From: Oscillospiraceae bacterium
Lineage (GTDB): Bacteria; Bacillota; Clostridia; Oscillospirales; Ruminococcaceae
Length of the DNA stretch: 5,759 bases
Direction: 5' to 3'
Assembly (NCBI GenBank): GCA_016302225.1
Contig: JAEDOB010000155.1
Coordinates: 1-5,759 of the forward strand
A program made the translations under genes and the position numbers. How positions within the stretch are numbered: the stretch's first letter is position 1; the number at the start of each line of letters is the position of its first letter. A model generated the notes under the pieces. It worked only from the letters and a program-made list of their open reading frames with translations. It had not been told where the DNA came from and made no database searches. Below, piece by piece: positions 5,548 to 5,759 of the stretch.

Positions 5548-5576
5548 TTGACTATTATTTGCTTTGGTGTTATAAT
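5548..5576 (+). promoter_or_regulatory. Strong extended -10 promoter facing the right edge, divergent to metY
   Basis: The -35 box TTGACT (5548-5553, one mismatch) and a perfect TATAAT (5571-5576) are 17 bp apart, with TG at 5568-5569 giving an extended -10. Transcription should start near 5583. It is back to back with the metY promoter, about 85 bp apart. No long plus-strand gene follows in the window. Confidence 0.82.
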
Positions 5577-5582
5577 ATTTTT

Positions 5583-5663
5583 ATGAGATTTACCTTTGTT
5601 TGCTCCGATAAATGGCACAGCATTGTCCCCTTTGCGGAAAATGAAAATTTCAGTCGCCGCTAA
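5583..5663 (+). CDS. Possible leaderless 26-codon ORF
   Basis: An ATG at 5583 begins exactly where the promoter at 5548-5576 predicts its first transcribed base, 7 bases after the -10 box. The frame runs MRFTFVCSDKWHS to FSRR and stops with TAA at 5661-5663. There is no room for a ribosome site, so it would be translated only as a leaderless message. The peptide is mixed in composition, with one cysteine and no membrane segment. I recognise no family. It could equally be non-coding sequence in a small RNA or leader, or the start of a decayed gene. Confidence 0.3.
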   Translation: MRFTFVCSDKWHSIVPFAENENFSRR

Positions 5664-5704
5664 ACACTTTACTGAGTTTAATACTAATCCCTCATTAAAG
5701 CGTT

Positions 5705-5758
5705 GACAAAAAATCTGCACAAAACCCATATATGCAAGCTTTTGCTTGATTTTTTGTC
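5705..5758 (+). promoter_or_regulatory. Inverted repeat enclosing a small terminator-like hairpin at the window edge
   Basis: GACAAAAAATC (5705-5715) and GATTTTTTGTC (5748-5758) are perfect 11-bp complements 32 bases apart. Inside lies the hairpin CAAGC-TTTT-GCTTG (5735-5748), followed by six T residues (5750-5755). The T run and last G of the hairpin belong to the outer right arm, so the two structures exclude each other: one resembles a terminator, the other sequesters the T run. That layout fits an attenuator in a leader. A TTGACA at 5703-5708 lacks a good -10. The element may continue past the edge. Confidence 0.45.
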
Positions 5759-5759
5759 C

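Noticed and set aside
5496..5729. Open frame of 77 codons on the minus strand at the right edge
   Set aside because: No ribosome site precedes its ATG, it crosses the strong plus-strand promoter, and its composition is that of A+T-rich non-coding DNA.
1..5759. CRISPR array, insertion sequence or prophage genes
   Set aside because: No regularly spaced repeats, transposase, integrase or phage structural genes are seen, even though tmRNA genes are common integration sites. No duplicated tmRNA 3' end was found downstream of 936.

Overview
The window reads as chromosomal DNA of a Gram-positive anaerobe of the class Clostridia, most likely a Ruminococcus-like member of the Oscillospiraceae. That placement is an inference from AGGAG-type ribosome sites, perfect sigma-A promoters, moderate G+C, U-tailed intrinsic terminators and a tmRNA tag starting with Asp-Asn. 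No species can be named from the sequence alone.

Layout. Bases 1-41 hold the terminator of an off-window gene. A consensus extended -10 promoter (52-80) then drives smpB (116-580), and a single base after its stop the tmRNA gene ssrA (582-936) begins, followed by a strong terminator (942-987). About 190 bases with no clear feature precede a half-size EamA/DMT membrane protein (1177-1590, GTG start). An imperfect terminator-like hairpin overlaps the promoter (1638-1666) of a 329-residue protein (1752-2741). I cannot name that protein firmly, but its ends and middle resemble the FliB lysine-N-methylase family without the family's cysteine cluster. A convergent bidirectional terminator (2765-2800) separates it from two minus-strand metabolic genes: a malic enzyme (2799-3953) and the sulfhydrylase metY (4073-5368), with a terminator between them (4013-4055).

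The metY promoter (5434-5462) sits in a cluster of ACCTAT repeats that looks like an operator. Divergent to it is a near-perfect plus-strand promoter (5548-5576). Its predicted start point falls on the ATG of a 26-codon ORF, and 120 bases further on lies an 11-bp inverted repeat wrapped around a small terminator-like hairpin at the window edge. This suggests a small RNA, or the leader of an off-window gene.

How the genes work together. SmpB and tmRNA form one trans-translation unit, made from one transcript and acting together on stalled ribosomes. MetY uses sulfide and O-acetylhomoserine to make homocysteine for methionine. The malic enzyme produces pyruvate and reducing power. Nothing links the EamA protein or the 329-residue protein to these pathways. 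The points most worth checking are the one-base smpB/ssrA junction, the cysteine-poor FliB-like protein, the repeat cluster at the metY promoter and the structured transcript at the right edge.
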